Shown here one piece after another: positions 25,805-34,702 of a stretch of 64,000 nt of DNA (the first letter of the stretch is position 1; each line of letters starts with the position of its first letter). Source of the stretch: Streptomyces albiflavescens (GTDB lineage Bacteria; Actinomycetota; Actinomycetes; Streptomycetales; Streptomycetaceae). Where the stretch lies: contig NZ_BMMM01000006.1 of the NCBI RefSeq assembly GCF_014645835.1, positions 124,001 through 188,000 on the forward strand, read 5' to 3'. A program made the translations under genes and the position numbers. The notes beneath the pieces were generated by a model. The model had not been told where the DNA came from. It saw only the letters and a program-made list of their open reading frames with translations, and searched no databases.

Positions 25805-26701
25805 CTACGCCGATGCGCCCCCGGTCGCGCTCCAGTGGAACAGCGTCATCGCCACACTGGTCGCGAGGTTGTAGCTGGAGACCTGGGGGCGCATCGGCAG
25901 CGACACCAAGTGGTCGGCGCGGGCCCGTAGTTCGGGGGACAGACCGCTGCGCTCGGAGCCGAAGGCGAGCACGGCGTCGTCGGGAAGCTTCAACCCTCGG
26001 ATGTCCTCGCCCTCCGGATCGAGGGCGAACAGCGGGCCCGGCGGCAGTTCGTCCACCGTCAGCCGCTCCACGGCGGTCGCGAAATGCAGGCCGGCCCCAC
26101 CGCGCACGACCGTGGGGTGCCAGGGGTCGAGCGTGCCCGTGGTGACCACACCCGTCGCACCGAAGCCGGCCGCGAGCCGGATCACGGCACCGGCGTTGCC
26201 CAGGTTGCGGGGGTTGTCGAGGACGACGACGGGCGTGGTGCGGGGCGTGCGGGCCAGCGTCTCCAGATGGGCCGCCCTGGACGGACGCACGGCCAGAGCC
26301 GCCATCGCCGTGGGGTGCGGGCGCACCACGAGAGACGCGAACGTCGCCTCCGGGACCTCCACCAACAGCGCGTCGACGGCTTCGCGTACGTCGGGGGCCA
26401 GCTCGTCGGCCAGCGCGAGCGCCGCCCGCCGGTCGGTCGTGACGGCCACCGGGATACGCGCCTGGAAGCGCACCGCGTGCTTGAGCGCGTGGAAACCGTC
26501 GAGCAGGACGGAGCCCTCGGCGAGCTGTCGCCAGGCGCGGACGGCACGCGCGCCGTGGGAGACGTCCGGAGCACCGGCGGCGCGCTCGTCGTCCTGTGCA
26601 CCGGCGCCGCTCCTGCCGTCCGGCGTACCGGCGCCGATCTCCTCGTCCGGCGTACCGGCGCCGATCTCCTCGTCCGGTGTACGGGCGCCCGTCTCGTTCA
26701 T
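25805..26701 (-). CDS. SpoU/TrmH-type RNA 2'-O-methyltransferase
   Basis: 298 residues. SPOUT knot motifs are visible in order: VVVLDNPRNLGNAGAVIRLAAGFGATGVVTTG (motif 1 with N and R), LAFGSERSGLSPEL (motif 2), and VSLPMRPQVSSYNLATSVAMTLFHW (motif 3). It probably methylates ribose in rRNA or tRNA; the target is unknown. The N-terminus is low-complexity (GAGTPDEEIGAGTPDEEI) encoded by a 27-bp tandem repeat. ATG 26701 overlaps the stop of the HTTM gene (ATGA). Confidence 0.85.
   Translation of the reverse strand: MNETGARTPDEEIGAGTPDEEIGAGTPDGRSGAGAQDDERAAGAPDVSHGARAVRAWRQLAEGSVLLDGFHALKHAVRFQARIPVAVTTDRRAALALADELAPDVREAVDALLVEVPEATFASLVVRPHPTAMAALAVRPSRAAHLETLARTPRTTPVVVLDNPRNLGNAGAVIRLAAGFGATGVVTTGTLDPWHPTVVRGGAGLHFATAVERLTVDELPPGPLFALDPEGEDIRGLKLPDDAVLAFGSERSGLSPELRARADHLVSLPMRPQVSSYNLATSVAMTLFHWSATGGASA
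26598..26696 (-). repeat. In-frame 27-bp minisatellite
   Basis: Units beginning GTACCGGCGCCGATCTCCTC: one diverged copy 26598-26624, two near-identical copies 26625-26651 and 26652-26678, and a partial copy to 26696. It encodes the G-A-G-T-P-D-E-E-I repeats at the N-terminus of the methyltransferase. Confidence 0.9.
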
Positions 26702-27918
26702 GCCCTGAAGCCTACGTGGGTGTCCTCGGCCTGCTTCGGGATGCGCTCCTGCTGCTCGCGCGGCCCCGGCACCGTACGGCCACTGACCGCGAACTGCCCT
26801 CCACGCGCGCGTGCCGCCCATCCGCCGAGGCCCCGCAAGAAGGACGTCGGCAGGAACACCGCGTCGGCGGCGATCATCGCGAGCGAGAAGAACGGCAGTC
26901 CGAGGACCACGGCGATCACCGCGTGCTCGGTCATCATGGCCGCCAGCAGGACGTTCTTGACCCGCCGGTTGAACAGGGTGAACGGGAAGGCGACCTGCGC
27001 GGCGACCGTCCCGTACGTCACCAGCATCACGATCGTGCCGTGCGCGGACATCAGGTCGGACAGGGCGGGCCAGGGCGAGAAGTAGTCCAGGTGGAGCGGG
27101 TAGTAGACGGCGGTGCCGTCCTGCCAGCGCGAGCCCTGGATCTTGTACCAGCCGGCGGTCGCGTAGATCAGACAGGCCTCGGCCATGATCACAAGCAGCG
27201 CCCCGTTGTGCACGAGGTTGGCGAAGACGTCCAGCAGGACCCGTGGCTCCGCGGTGCGGGCGCGGCGGCCGACGACCCACCACAGGGCCTGCACCGCCCA
27301 CAGTCCCCAGAAGAACACCAGCCAGCCCGGGCCGACCCAGCCGGTGAGCGTCACCCCCGCCAGCGTCAGACCGAGCACACCCCACAGGGCCGGCCCGACC
27401 CGGTCGGGTCCGGTCCGCTCGCCACGCGGGCGTGCCTCCCGCGCGAGCCGTGCCCGCCGCGCGTCCAGCGACCACACCTGCCCGCACCGCGTGAACACCA
27501 GGTAGATCGCCATCAGGTGGATGACGTTGTCGCCGCCGTCCCCCATGAAGATGCTGCGGTTCTGCAGGGAGAGCACGCCCACCATGAAGAGCACGGACAT
27601 CGTGCGGGTCCGCCAGCCCACCAGCAGCAGGGCGCTGGAGAGGACTGCGACGGCGTAGACGATCTCGAACCACACCTGGCTGTCGGACCACATCAGGGCC
27701 GTGAACGAGTGATTGATCGCGACGAGCTGCTGGGCGAGGTCCCAGCCCCACGGTCCGTCGGGCCCGTACATCTCCTGGCGGTGCGGGTACTCGCGCAGCA
27801 GGAACAGCAGCCAGGTGACGGCGAAGCCGATGCGGATCACGGCGCTCTGGTACGGGCCCAGAGCGCTCTCGGTGACTCGGGCGATGCCGCGCGAGACCGA
27901 CAGGGCGAATCGGCTCAT
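26698..27918 (-). CDS. HTTM-domain multi-pass membrane protein
   Basis: 406 residues with about seven to nine membrane helices (SAVIRIGFAVTWLLFLLREY, FEIVYAVAVLSSALLLVGW, GVLGLTLAGVTLTGWVG, WLVFFWGLWAVQALWWVVG, GALLVIMAEACLIYATAGWYKIQG, TIVMLVTYGTVAAQVAFPFTLF, AAMMTEHAVIAVVLGL). The first half resembles the HTTM domain shared with vitamin-K-dependent gamma-carboxylase, but an enzymatic role is not established. ATG 27918 follows GGAGGCGAGC and overlaps the previous gene's stop (ATGA). Confidence 0.8.
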   Translation of the reverse strand: MSRFALSVSRGIARVTESALGPYQSAVIRIGFAVTWLLFLLREYPHRQEMYGPDGPWGWDLAQQLVAINHSFTALMWSDSQVWFEIVYAVAVLSSALLLVGWRTRTMSVLFMVGVLSLQNRSIFMGDGGDNVIHLMAIYLVFTRCGQVWSLDARRARLAREARPRGERTGPDRVGPALWGVLGLTLAGVTLTGWVGPGWLVFFWGLWAVQALWWVVGRRARTAEPRVLLDVFANLVHNGALLVIMAEACLIYATAGWYKIQGSRWQDGTAVYYPLHLDYFSPWPALSDLMSAHGTIVMLVTYGTVAAQVAFPFTLFNRRVKNVLLAAMMTEHAVIAVVLGLPFFSLAMIAADAVFLPTSFLRGLGGWAARARGGQFAVSGRTVPGPREQQERIPKQAEDTHVGFRA

Positions 27919-29027
27919 CGGGCGCTCGCCTCCGTCAGCCCGTCCTTGCGGTCGCTGTCGGGGACGGACCACCAGGGCAGCTCGCGGACGATGGGCTTGT
28001 CGGACACCTTCTCCTCGCTCCACTTGGGGGGCGGAACATTGGTGGTGCGGGAGCGAACCTGGAGGCGTTCGACGACGGCACCCGCGCCGCCCGCGTGCTC
28101 GCGGTCGAGGCGCAGTACGGCGATCCGGCGCAGATAGCGTTCGGAGAGGTCGCCGCGCAGGCCCGCGGGGCGGTTCTGGCCGTCGTGCGTACTGGCGTAG
28201 AAGTCCCAGGCGCGGCGCAGTTCGTTCTGCTGGGTGTGGCTCGGCAGCAGATTGCCGTCGATGGCCTGGCCGTCGAGCGCGGACAGGTCGTACCAGCCGG
28301 TCTCGCGGCTGGTGCCGTCCGACGTGCGGACCAGGGCGCGGACCTGGATCGCGATGTTCTGCTGCAGCGGGTTGGGGGCGAAGAGTTTCCAGTTCTGCTC
28401 GAACTCGGGATAGATCCATTCGTCGATCGCCCGGCCGTGCTGCTTGGTGACCGTGTTCGAGGGCGCGACGTGCAGGAAGACCATGCCGAGGTGCACACAG
28501 GCGACGACCGCGACGACCGCGAGTGCGAGGGCGGCGGCGATCTGCGAGCGAAGGGGGAGGGCGGCTATGCCGGTGAGGGCGGGTGGCTCGACGACCGGCT
28601 CCCTCGGTTGGCGGACGAGTGCCTTGGACGCGGGGGGCTCGGAGGCGGGGGCCACGGACGGGCCGGCCTCGGATGTGGCCGCCTTGGACGGGGCGACCTC
28701 GGAGGCGACGGCCTCGGACGGGCCGGCCTCGGATGTGGCGACCTCGGATGTGGCGACCTCGGAGGCGACGGCCTCGGATGTGGGGGGCTCGGGTGTGGGG
28801 GGCTCGGTCACGGAGCTGTCGGGCACCGAACCGTCTCGCGCAGACCCGTCAGACACAGACCTGTCAGACACAGACCCATCACGCACAGACCCGTCCGGCG
28901 CCGACCCATCACGCACAGACCCGTCCGGCGCGGACCCGTCGGGCATGGAAGCGTCAGGCGTGGCACCGTCCGGCCCTGGCCCGGTCCCCGCGCTCTCGTC
29001 GTACGCATCCATTCCGCCCCGATTCAC
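27915..29027 (-). CDS. DUF5819-type single-span membrane protein with repetitive N-terminus
   Basis: 370 residues. Residues about 1-150 are low-complexity: first DGSVRDGSAPDGSV repeats, then SEAVASEVATSEAGP repeats. A membrane helix (IAAALALAVVAVVACVHLGMVFLHVA) is followed by a conserved extracytoplasmic domain beginning NTVTKQHGRAIDEWIYPEFEQNWKLFAPNPLQQNIAIQVRALV. DUF5819 proteins are commonly encoded beside HTTM proteins, as here. The start is uncertain: GTG 29027 or ATG 29012. Function unknown; probably acts with the HTTM protein. Confidence 0.78.
   Translation of the reverse strand: MNRGGMDAYDESAGTGPGPDGATPDASMPDGSAPDGSVRDGSAPDGSVRDGSVSDRSVSDGSARDGSVPDSSVTEPPTPEPPTSEAVASEVATSEVATSEAGPSEAVASEVAPSKAATSEAGPSVAPASEPPASKALVRQPREPVVEPPALTGIAALPLRSQIAAALALAVVAVVACVHLGMVFLHVAPSNTVTKQHGRAIDEWIYPEFEQNWKLFAPNPLQQNIAIQVRALVRTSDGTSRETGWYDLSALDGQAIDGNLLPSHTQQNELRRAWDFYASTHDGQNRPAGLRGDLSERYLRRIAVLRLDREHAGGAGAVVERLQVRSRTTNVPPPKWSEEKVSDKPIVRELPWWSVPDSDRKDGLTEASAR
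28650..28960 (-). repeat. Two in-frame 15-bp repeat arrays
   Basis: About 28660-28805 holds degenerate 15-bp units built from CCTCGGANGYGGCGR (coding S-E-V-A-T / S-E-A). About 28830-28950 holds units around CACGCACAGACCCGTC (coding D-G-S-V-R / D-G-S-A-P). Both lie in the disordered N-terminus of the DUF5819 protein. Confidence 0.8.
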
Positions 29028-29161
29028 GATCCCGAATCCGATGCCGTCCGCCGGGCCGCGGGCACCGTACCGTCACGCCGCACCGCACCGCGACGTTCGC
29101 TCCGGAACCGTACTCAGACCGTGCCACCCGGCACAGCCCCTCCAAGACACAGCAGTCACAC

Positions 29162-29207
29162 CAGTGCCCGTGAGGTTATCCACCCAGTGCCCGTGAGGTT
29201 ATCCACA
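29162..29207. repeat. 23-bp direct repeat carrying DnaA-box-like ends
   Basis: CAGTGCCCGTGAGGTTATCC (plus AC) occurs twice back to back. Each copy ends in TTATCCAC; TTATCCACC is at 29176-29184 and the consensus-like TTATCCACA at 29199-29207. It lies in the gap before paaA. Confidence 0.7.
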
Positions 29208-29252
29208 GCGGTTGACACCTTACGGCGCTCGGCCGACCATTGATTCAAGTGG

Positions 29253-29266
29253 ACCGAACGGTCGGT
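29253..29266. promoter_or_regulatory. PaaR-like TetR operator before paaA
   Basis: ACCGAACGGTCGGT, an exact match to ACCGNNCGNNCGGT, 28 bases before the paaA start. A TTGACA at 29212-29217 may be the -35 upstream of it, which would put the operator over the start of transcription. Confidence 0.75.
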
Positions 29267-29293
29267 CGGGAGTGAGAGGTCGAGGGGGACCGC

Positions 29294-30354
<1,061 letters not shown>

Positions 30355-30358
<4 letters not shown>

Positions 30359-30642
30359 CGACCAACGAATGGCCCCTGTGGGAGGTCTTCGTGCGCTCGC
30401 GCCGCGGCCTCTCGCACACCCACGCCGGCAGCCTGCATGCGCCGGACGCCGAGCTGGCCCTGCGCAACGCACGCGATCTGTACACGCGCCGCGGCGAGGG
30501 CGTCTCGATCTGGGTCGTCCCGTCCGCCGCCGTCACGGCTTCCTCGCCCGACGAGAAGGACCCCTTCTTCGAACCGGCCGCGGACAAGCCCTACCGGCAC
30601 CCGACGTTCTACGAGATTCCAGAGGGGGTGAAGCACCTGTGA
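30355..30642 (+). CDS. paaB: 1,2-phenylacetyl-CoA epoxidase subunit B
   Basis: 95 residues, the usual small size. WPLWEVFVRSRRGLSHTHAGSLHAPDAELALRNARDLYTRRGEGVSIWVVPSAAV is the family core; the C-terminus DKPYRHPTFYEIPEGVKHL is also conserved. PaaB bridges PaaAC units in the multicomponent monooxygenase. ATGA overlap with paaA. Confidence 0.95.
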
Positions 30643-31358
30643 CGCCCACCGTGAACACCGCGGCCGCCCTGGCCCTCGGCGACGACGCCCTGGTGCTCTC
30701 GCACCGTCTGGGGGAGTGGGCGGGCCACGCGCCCGTTCTCGAAGAGGAAGTCGCCCTGGCCAACATCGCCCTGGACCTGCTGGGCCAGGCCCGGGTGCTG
30801 CTGTCCATGGCCGGCGACGAGGACGAGCTGGCTTATCTGCGCGAGGAGCGCGCCTTCCGCAACCTCCAGCTCGTCGAGCAGCCGAACGGCGACTTCGCCC
30901 ACACCATCGCCCGCCAGCTGTACTTCTCCACCTACCAGCGGCTCCTGTACGCGCAACTGGCCTCCGGGGACGGCGACTTCGCGCCGCTCGCCGCGAAGGC
31001 CGTCAAGGAAGTCGCCTACCACCAGGACCACGCCGAGCAGTGGACGCTGCGGCTCGGCGACGGCACCGACGTCAGCCATGAGCGGATGCGACAGGCGTCC
31101 GAGGCGCTGTGGCGGTTCACGGGCGAGATGTTCCAGCCGATCGAGGGTGTGGACATCGACTGGGACGGCATGCGGGCCGCCTGGCTGGACTCCGTGGGGA
31201 GCATCCTGCGCCGCGCCACCCTGCCCCTTCCCGAGGGACCGCAGTCCGGGGCGTGGACGGCCGGCGCGGGTCGTCAGGGTCTGCACACCGAACCCTTTGG
31301 ACGGATGCTCGCCGAGATGCAGCATCTGCACCGCAGTCACCCGGGGGCGTCATGGTGA
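30639..31358 (+). CDS. paaC: 1,2-phenylacetyl-CoA epoxidase subunit C
   Basis: 239 residues. Structural ferritin-like partner of PaaA: DDALVLSHRLGEWAGHAPVLEEEVALANIALDLLGQARVLL, then ARQLYFSTYQRLLY and KEVAYHQDHAEQWTLRLGDGTDVSHERMRQA. It stabilises PaaA and positions the CoA substrate. The GTG start at 30639 overlaps the paaB stop (GTGA), with GAGGGGG upstream. Confidence 0.94.
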   Translation: MTPTVNTAAALALGDDALVLSHRLGEWAGHAPVLEEEVALANIALDLLGQARVLLSMAGDEDELAYLREERAFRNLQLVEQPNGDFAHTIARQLYFSTYQRLLYAQLASGDGDFAPLAAKAVKEVAYHQDHAEQWTLRLGDGTDVSHERMRQASEALWRFTGEMFQPIEGVDIDWDGMRAAWLDSVGSILRRATLPLPEGPQSGAWTAGAGRQGLHTEPFGRMLAEMQHLHRSHPGASW

Positions 31359-31885
31359 CGACCACCGCTGTCGAGGAGGAACTGCTCAGGCTGGCCGGGT
31401 CGGTTCCCGACCCCGAGCTTCCCGTGCTCACCCTGGAGGAGCTCGGCGTACTGCGCGCCGTACATGTCCGGGGCGCGGACTCGGTCGAGGTCGAGCTGAC
31501 CCCGACGTACACCGGCTGCCCGGCCATCGAGGCCATGTCCGTGGACATCGAGCGGGTACTGCACGAGCACGGCGTACGGGAGGTGTCGGTCCGTACGGTG
31601 CTCAGCCCGGCCTGGTCGACGGACGACATCTCGGACGAAGGCCGCCGCAAGCTGCGGGAGTTCGGGATAGCGCCGCCGCGCGGCGGGCGTTCGTCGGGAC
31701 CGGTGACCGTCACCCTGGGACCCACTCGGACGGTGACCTCCGAGCCGGAGCTGGAGCCGGTGCGCTGTCCGCACTGCGGATCCGGCGACACCGAGCTGCT
31801 CAGCCGCTTCTCGTCCACCGCGTGCAAGGCACTGCGCCGCTGCCTGTCCTGCCGCGAACCGTTCGACCACTTCAAGGAGTTGTGA
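31352..31885 (+). CDS. paaD: Phenylacetate-CoA oxygenase assembly protein PaaD
   Basis: 177 residues. MIP18/DUF59-like N-terminus (SVPDPELPVLTLEELGVLRAVHV ... LTPTYTGCPAIEAMSVDIERVL), a fold used in iron-sulfur maturation. A C-terminal zinc-ribbon-like segment with CPHCGSGDTELLSRFSSTACKALRRCLSC follows. PaaD is needed for an active epoxidase, probably by maturing the Fe-S cluster of PaaE or the di-iron site. ATG 31352 lies inside the end of paaC; GTG 31355 is an alternative. Confidence 0.93.
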   Translation: MVTTTAVEEELLRLAGSVPDPELPVLTLEELGVLRAVHVRGADSVEVELTPTYTGCPAIEAMSVDIERVLHEHGVREVSVRTVLSPAWSTDDISDEGRRKLREFGIAPPRGGRSSGPVTVTLGPTRTVTSEPELEPVRCPHCGSGDTELLSRFSSTACKALRRCLSCREPFDHFKEL

Positions 31886-32949
31886 TGGCCCGGTTCCACC
31901 TGCTCCCGGTGGCCGCGGTCGACCGGCTGACCGACGACTCGGTGGCCCTGACCTTCGCGGTGCCGCCCGCCCTGCGCGAGGACTACCGACACGCGCCCGG
32001 CCAGCACCTCGCGCTGCGCCGCACGGTCGACGGCACGGAGATCCGCCGTACGTACTCGATCTGCTCACCGGCGCCCGCCCCCGGCGACGAGGGTCCGCGA
32101 ACGCTGCGGGTCGGGGTGCGCCTGGTCGACGGCGGCGCGTTCTCGACGTACGCGCTCAAGGAGATCGCCGTCGGCGACGAGGTGGAAGTGATGACGCCGG
32201 CGGGACGCTTCACGCTCGAACCCGCGGCCGGGCTGTACGCCGCCGTGGTGGGCGGCAGCGGGATCACCCCGGTGCTGTCGATCGCCTCGACGCTGCTGGC
32301 GCGCGAGCCCGAAGCGAGGTTCTGCCTCATACGCAGCGACCGGACATCGGCCTCGACGATGTTCCTGGAGGAGGTCGCCGACCTCAAGGACCGTTTTCCC
32401 GAGCGGTTCCAGCTGGTGATGGTGCTCTCCCGGGAGGAGCAGCAGGCGGGGCTGCCGTCCGGGCGGCTCGACCAGGAGCGGCTCACCGGGCTGCTTCCGG
32501 CGCTGCTGCCCGTGGACCGGGTGGCGGGGTGGTTCCTGTGCGGGCCGTTCGGTCTGGTGCAGGGGGCGGAGCGCGCGCTGCGCGGGCTCGGCGTGGCACG
32601 GACGCGCGTCCACGAGGAGATATTCCACGTGGACGAGGGGGCCGCGACGGCTCCCCGTGTGTCGGCCCCCGCGCACAGCACGGTGACCGCGCGGCTCGAC
32701 GGCCGCGGCGGGACGTGGCCCGTCCACGACGGTGAATCGCTCCTGGAGGCGGTACTGCGCAACCGGCCGGACGCGCCCTACGCCTGCAAGGGAGGGGTGT
32801 GCGGGACCTGCCGCGCGTTCCTGGTCTCGGGCGAGGTGCGGATGGACCGCAACTTCGCGCTGGAGCGGGAAGAGACGGAGGCGGGGTACGTACTGGCCTG
32901 TCAGTCGCATCCGGCCACGGAGACTGTGGAGTTGGACTTCGACCGATAG
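31885..32949 (+). CDS. paaE: 1,2-phenylacetyl-CoA epoxidase reductase subunit E
   Basis: 354 residues. Electron-transfer subunit from NADPH via FAD and a 2Fe-2S cluster. FAD-binding RRTYSICSPAP; NAD(P) motif YAAVVGGSGITPVLSIASTLL; FLCGPFGLVQGAERAL; C-terminal plant-type ferredoxin with CKGGVCGTCRAF and a later C in VLACQSHP. ATG 31885 overlaps the paaD stop by one base; AAGGAG is upstream. Last gene of the operon, followed by a 17-bp tandem repeat rather than a clear terminator. Confidence 0.95.
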   Translation: MARFHLLPVAAVDRLTDDSVALTFAVPPALREDYRHAPGQHLALRRTVDGTEIRRTYSICSPAPAPGDEGPRTLRVGVRLVDGGAFSTYALKEIAVGDEVEVMTPAGRFTLEPAAGLYAAVVGGSGITPVLSIASTLLAREPEARFCLIRSDRTSASTMFLEEVADLKDRFPERFQLVMVLSREEQQAGLPSGRLDQERLTGLLPALLPVDRVAGWFLCGPFGLVQGAERALRGLGVARTRVHEEIFHVDEGAATAPRVSAPAHSTVTARLDGRGGTWPVHDGESLLEAVLRNRPDAPYACKGGVCGTCRAFLVSGEVRMDRNFALEREETEAGYVLACQSHPATETVELDFDR

Positions 32950-32952
32950 GGC

Positions 32953-33046
32953 GTGGCAGACGGCTCGGCGTGGCCGACGGCTTGATGTGGCCGACGGCTC
33001 GCTGTGGCAAACGGTTCGATGAGGCCGGCGGCTCGGTGTGGCCGCA
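32953..33046. repeat. Intergenic 17-bp tandem repeat
   Basis: Five and a half degenerate copies of GTGGCCGACGGCTCGNT (units begin at 32953, 32970, 32987, 33004, 33021, 33038). Noncoding, directly after paaE. Confidence 0.85.
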
Positions 33047-33076
33047 GGTAGGTCGAGGCCGACCGTTCCCTTCTCG

Positions 33077-33090
33077 TAGAACCTGTTCTA
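33077..33090. promoter_or_regulatory. KstR-like operator before acyl-CoA dehydrogenase
   Basis: TAGAACCTGTTCTA, a 14-bp dyad with 6-bp arms matching the TNNAACNNGTTNNA pattern known for the steroid-catabolism repressor KstR in actinobacteria. It is 78 bases before the GTG start and directly precedes TTGACG. A second small dyad TGACG ATC CGTCA (33094-33106) follows. Confidence 0.65.
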
Positions 33091-33167
33091 TCTTGACGAT
33101 CCGTCAGATCGGGAGTCCGGAGATCCGGAACTCCGGTCGGTTGGCCGGCGCGTGGGAGGACAGGACC

Positions 33168-34310
33168 GTGGACTTCACCTTCACCGAGGAGCAGCAGGCG
33201 GCGGTCGAGGCGGCGAAGGCTGTGTTCGGCGGGGTCGCGCCGGACGGGGTGCCCAGCCCCGCGCTCACCGCGGGCGCCGTCGCCGAGGACTTCGACCGGG
33301 CGCTGTGGGCGAGGCTCGCCGACGCGGACCTGCTGAGCCTGTTGCTCGACGCGGAGCACGGCGGGGCGGGCCTTGACGCGGTCGCGCTGTGCCTGGTGCT
33401 GCGCGAGTCGGCGAAGGTGCTGGCGCGGGTGCCGCTGCTGGAGAGCAGTGCGGCGGCGGTGGCCGTGCAGACGTACGGCGGTGCGGAGTTGAAGGCGGAG
33501 CTGCTGGCCCGGGCGGGACGGGGCGAGCTCGTGCTGACCGTCGCCGCCAACGGCCGCACCGGCCACGACCCGGCCGAGCTCGCCGTGACCGCACGGCAGG
33601 ACGGCCGGGACGGTGACGTGTGGGTGTTGGACGGAGTGCAGACGGCGGTTGCCTGGGCGCACAACGCCGACTACATCGTCGTACCCGCGCACACGGACGC
33701 CGACCGGGCGGTCCTCGCCCTCGTCCCCCGCGTCCACGAGGGGGTCGTACTCGCCGAGCAGATCTCCACCACCGGTGAGCGGCTCGGCGAAGTGCGTCTT
33801 GAGTCCGCGCGGATCTCCGCCCGGGACGTCATCGACGCGGAGGGGGCCTGGGAGTGGCTGCGCGAACTGCTGGCCACCGGGACGTGTGCGCTGGCGCTCG
33901 GGCTCGGGGAGGGCGTCCTCGGAATGACGAGCGAATACACCGGCAAGCGCGAGCAGTTCGGGTTCCCGGTCGCCACGTTCCAGGCGGTCGCCGTGCAGGC
34001 CGCCGACCGCTACATCGACCTGCGCGCCATGGAGGCGACACTCTGGCAGGCCGCGTGGCGGATCAGTACGGGGGCCGGGGGTGCGCTGCCGGCCTCCGGG
34101 GACGTGGCCGTCGCCAAGATCTGGGCTTCGGAAGGGGTACGGCGAGTCGTGCAGACCGCGCAGCACCTGCACGGGGGGTTCGGCGCCGACACCGACTATC
34201 CGCTGCACCGGTACCACGCCTGGGCCAAGCAGCTGGAGCTTTCGCTCGGACCGGCGGCGGCGCACGAGGAGACGCTGGGGGATCTGCTGGCGGCGCATCC
34301 GCTGGGGTGA
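33168..34310 (+). CDS. Acyl-CoA dehydrogenase family protein (FadE-like)
   Basis: 380 residues. FAD-dependent acyl-CoA dehydrogenase fold: DFTFTEEQQAAVEAAK at the N-terminus, beta domain with VWVLDGVQTAVAWAHNADYIVVPA, and C-terminal helices with EYTGKREQFGFPVATFQAVAVQAADRYIDLRAMEATLW and QHLHGGFGADTDYPLHRYHAWAKQLELSLG. No clear catalytic Glu is placed at the usual motif, typical of short steroid-type FadE subunits that act as heteromers. The GTG at 33168 follows GGGAGGACAGGACC. The KstR-like operator suggests control with sterol or cholesterol-like substrates (inference). Confidence 0.85.
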   Translation: MDFTFTEEQQAAVEAAKAVFGGVAPDGVPSPALTAGAVAEDFDRALWARLADADLLSLLLDAEHGGAGLDAVALCLVLRESAKVLARVPLLESSAAAVAVQTYGGAELKAELLARAGRGELVLTVAANGRTGHDPAELAVTARQDGRDGDVWVLDGVQTAVAWAHNADYIVVPAHTDADRAVLALVPRVHEGVVLAEQISTTGERLGEVRLESARISARDVIDAEGAWEWLRELLATGTCALALGLGEGVLGMTSEYTGKREQFGFPVATFQAVAVQAADRYIDLRAMEATLWQAAWRISTGAGGALPASGDVAVAKIWASEGVRRVVQTAQHLHGGFGADTDYPLHRYHAWAKQLELSLGPAAAHEETLGDLLAAHPLG

Positions 34311-34702
34311 AGGCCGGGGCGGCGGTGCATCCGCCGGGCTGATCGCCGCGCTACAGCGCACTCGCCACACGTCGCACTCGCCACACCCGCCGCACGTCGG
34401 ACCCCGCCACCCACCGCACGTCGCACCCGCCGCACGTCGGACCCGGCCACCCACCGCACGTCGCACCCACCGCACGTCGAACCCGCCGGGCTGAGCAGCA
34501 CGCCAGGCGCCCCAGGACCTGTTCGGGCGCCGCACTGGCGGGGCCGATCGCCGGCCGACGGCGCCGAGCACGCGCCGCCGCGCGGGCTCACGTCCGCCGC
34601 CACCGGTGGCCGGTACCCCCGGTCCCCGGGGGACTAGGCCCTGTCGTCAAATTCCCGTCTGCCCCGCCCTCCGGGCGGACGACGGGAATGTGACGACAGG
34701 AC
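34311..34702. other. Intergenic region: 40-bp tandem repeats and a CTAG-ended palindromic element
   Basis: 392 bases without a credible gene. It contains a minisatellite (34389-34490) and most of the MITE-like element (34634-34706). Confidence 0.7.
34389..34490. repeat. 40-bp tandem repeat
   Basis: Copies 34389-34428 and 34429-34468, plus a partial third, starting CCGCACGTCGGACCC. Inside each unit GCACGTCG itself recurs every 20 bases. Noncoding; the unit is not a multiple of three. Confidence 0.88.

Noticed and set aside
32628..32641. ATTCCACGTGGACG resembling parS
   Set aside because: It lies inside paaE and differs from the parS motif at several positions; coding sequence explains it.
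34389..34490. CRISPR array (direct repeats)
   Set aside because: Units are contiguous with no unique spacers and vary internally, so this is a minisatellite; no cas genes are seen anywhere.
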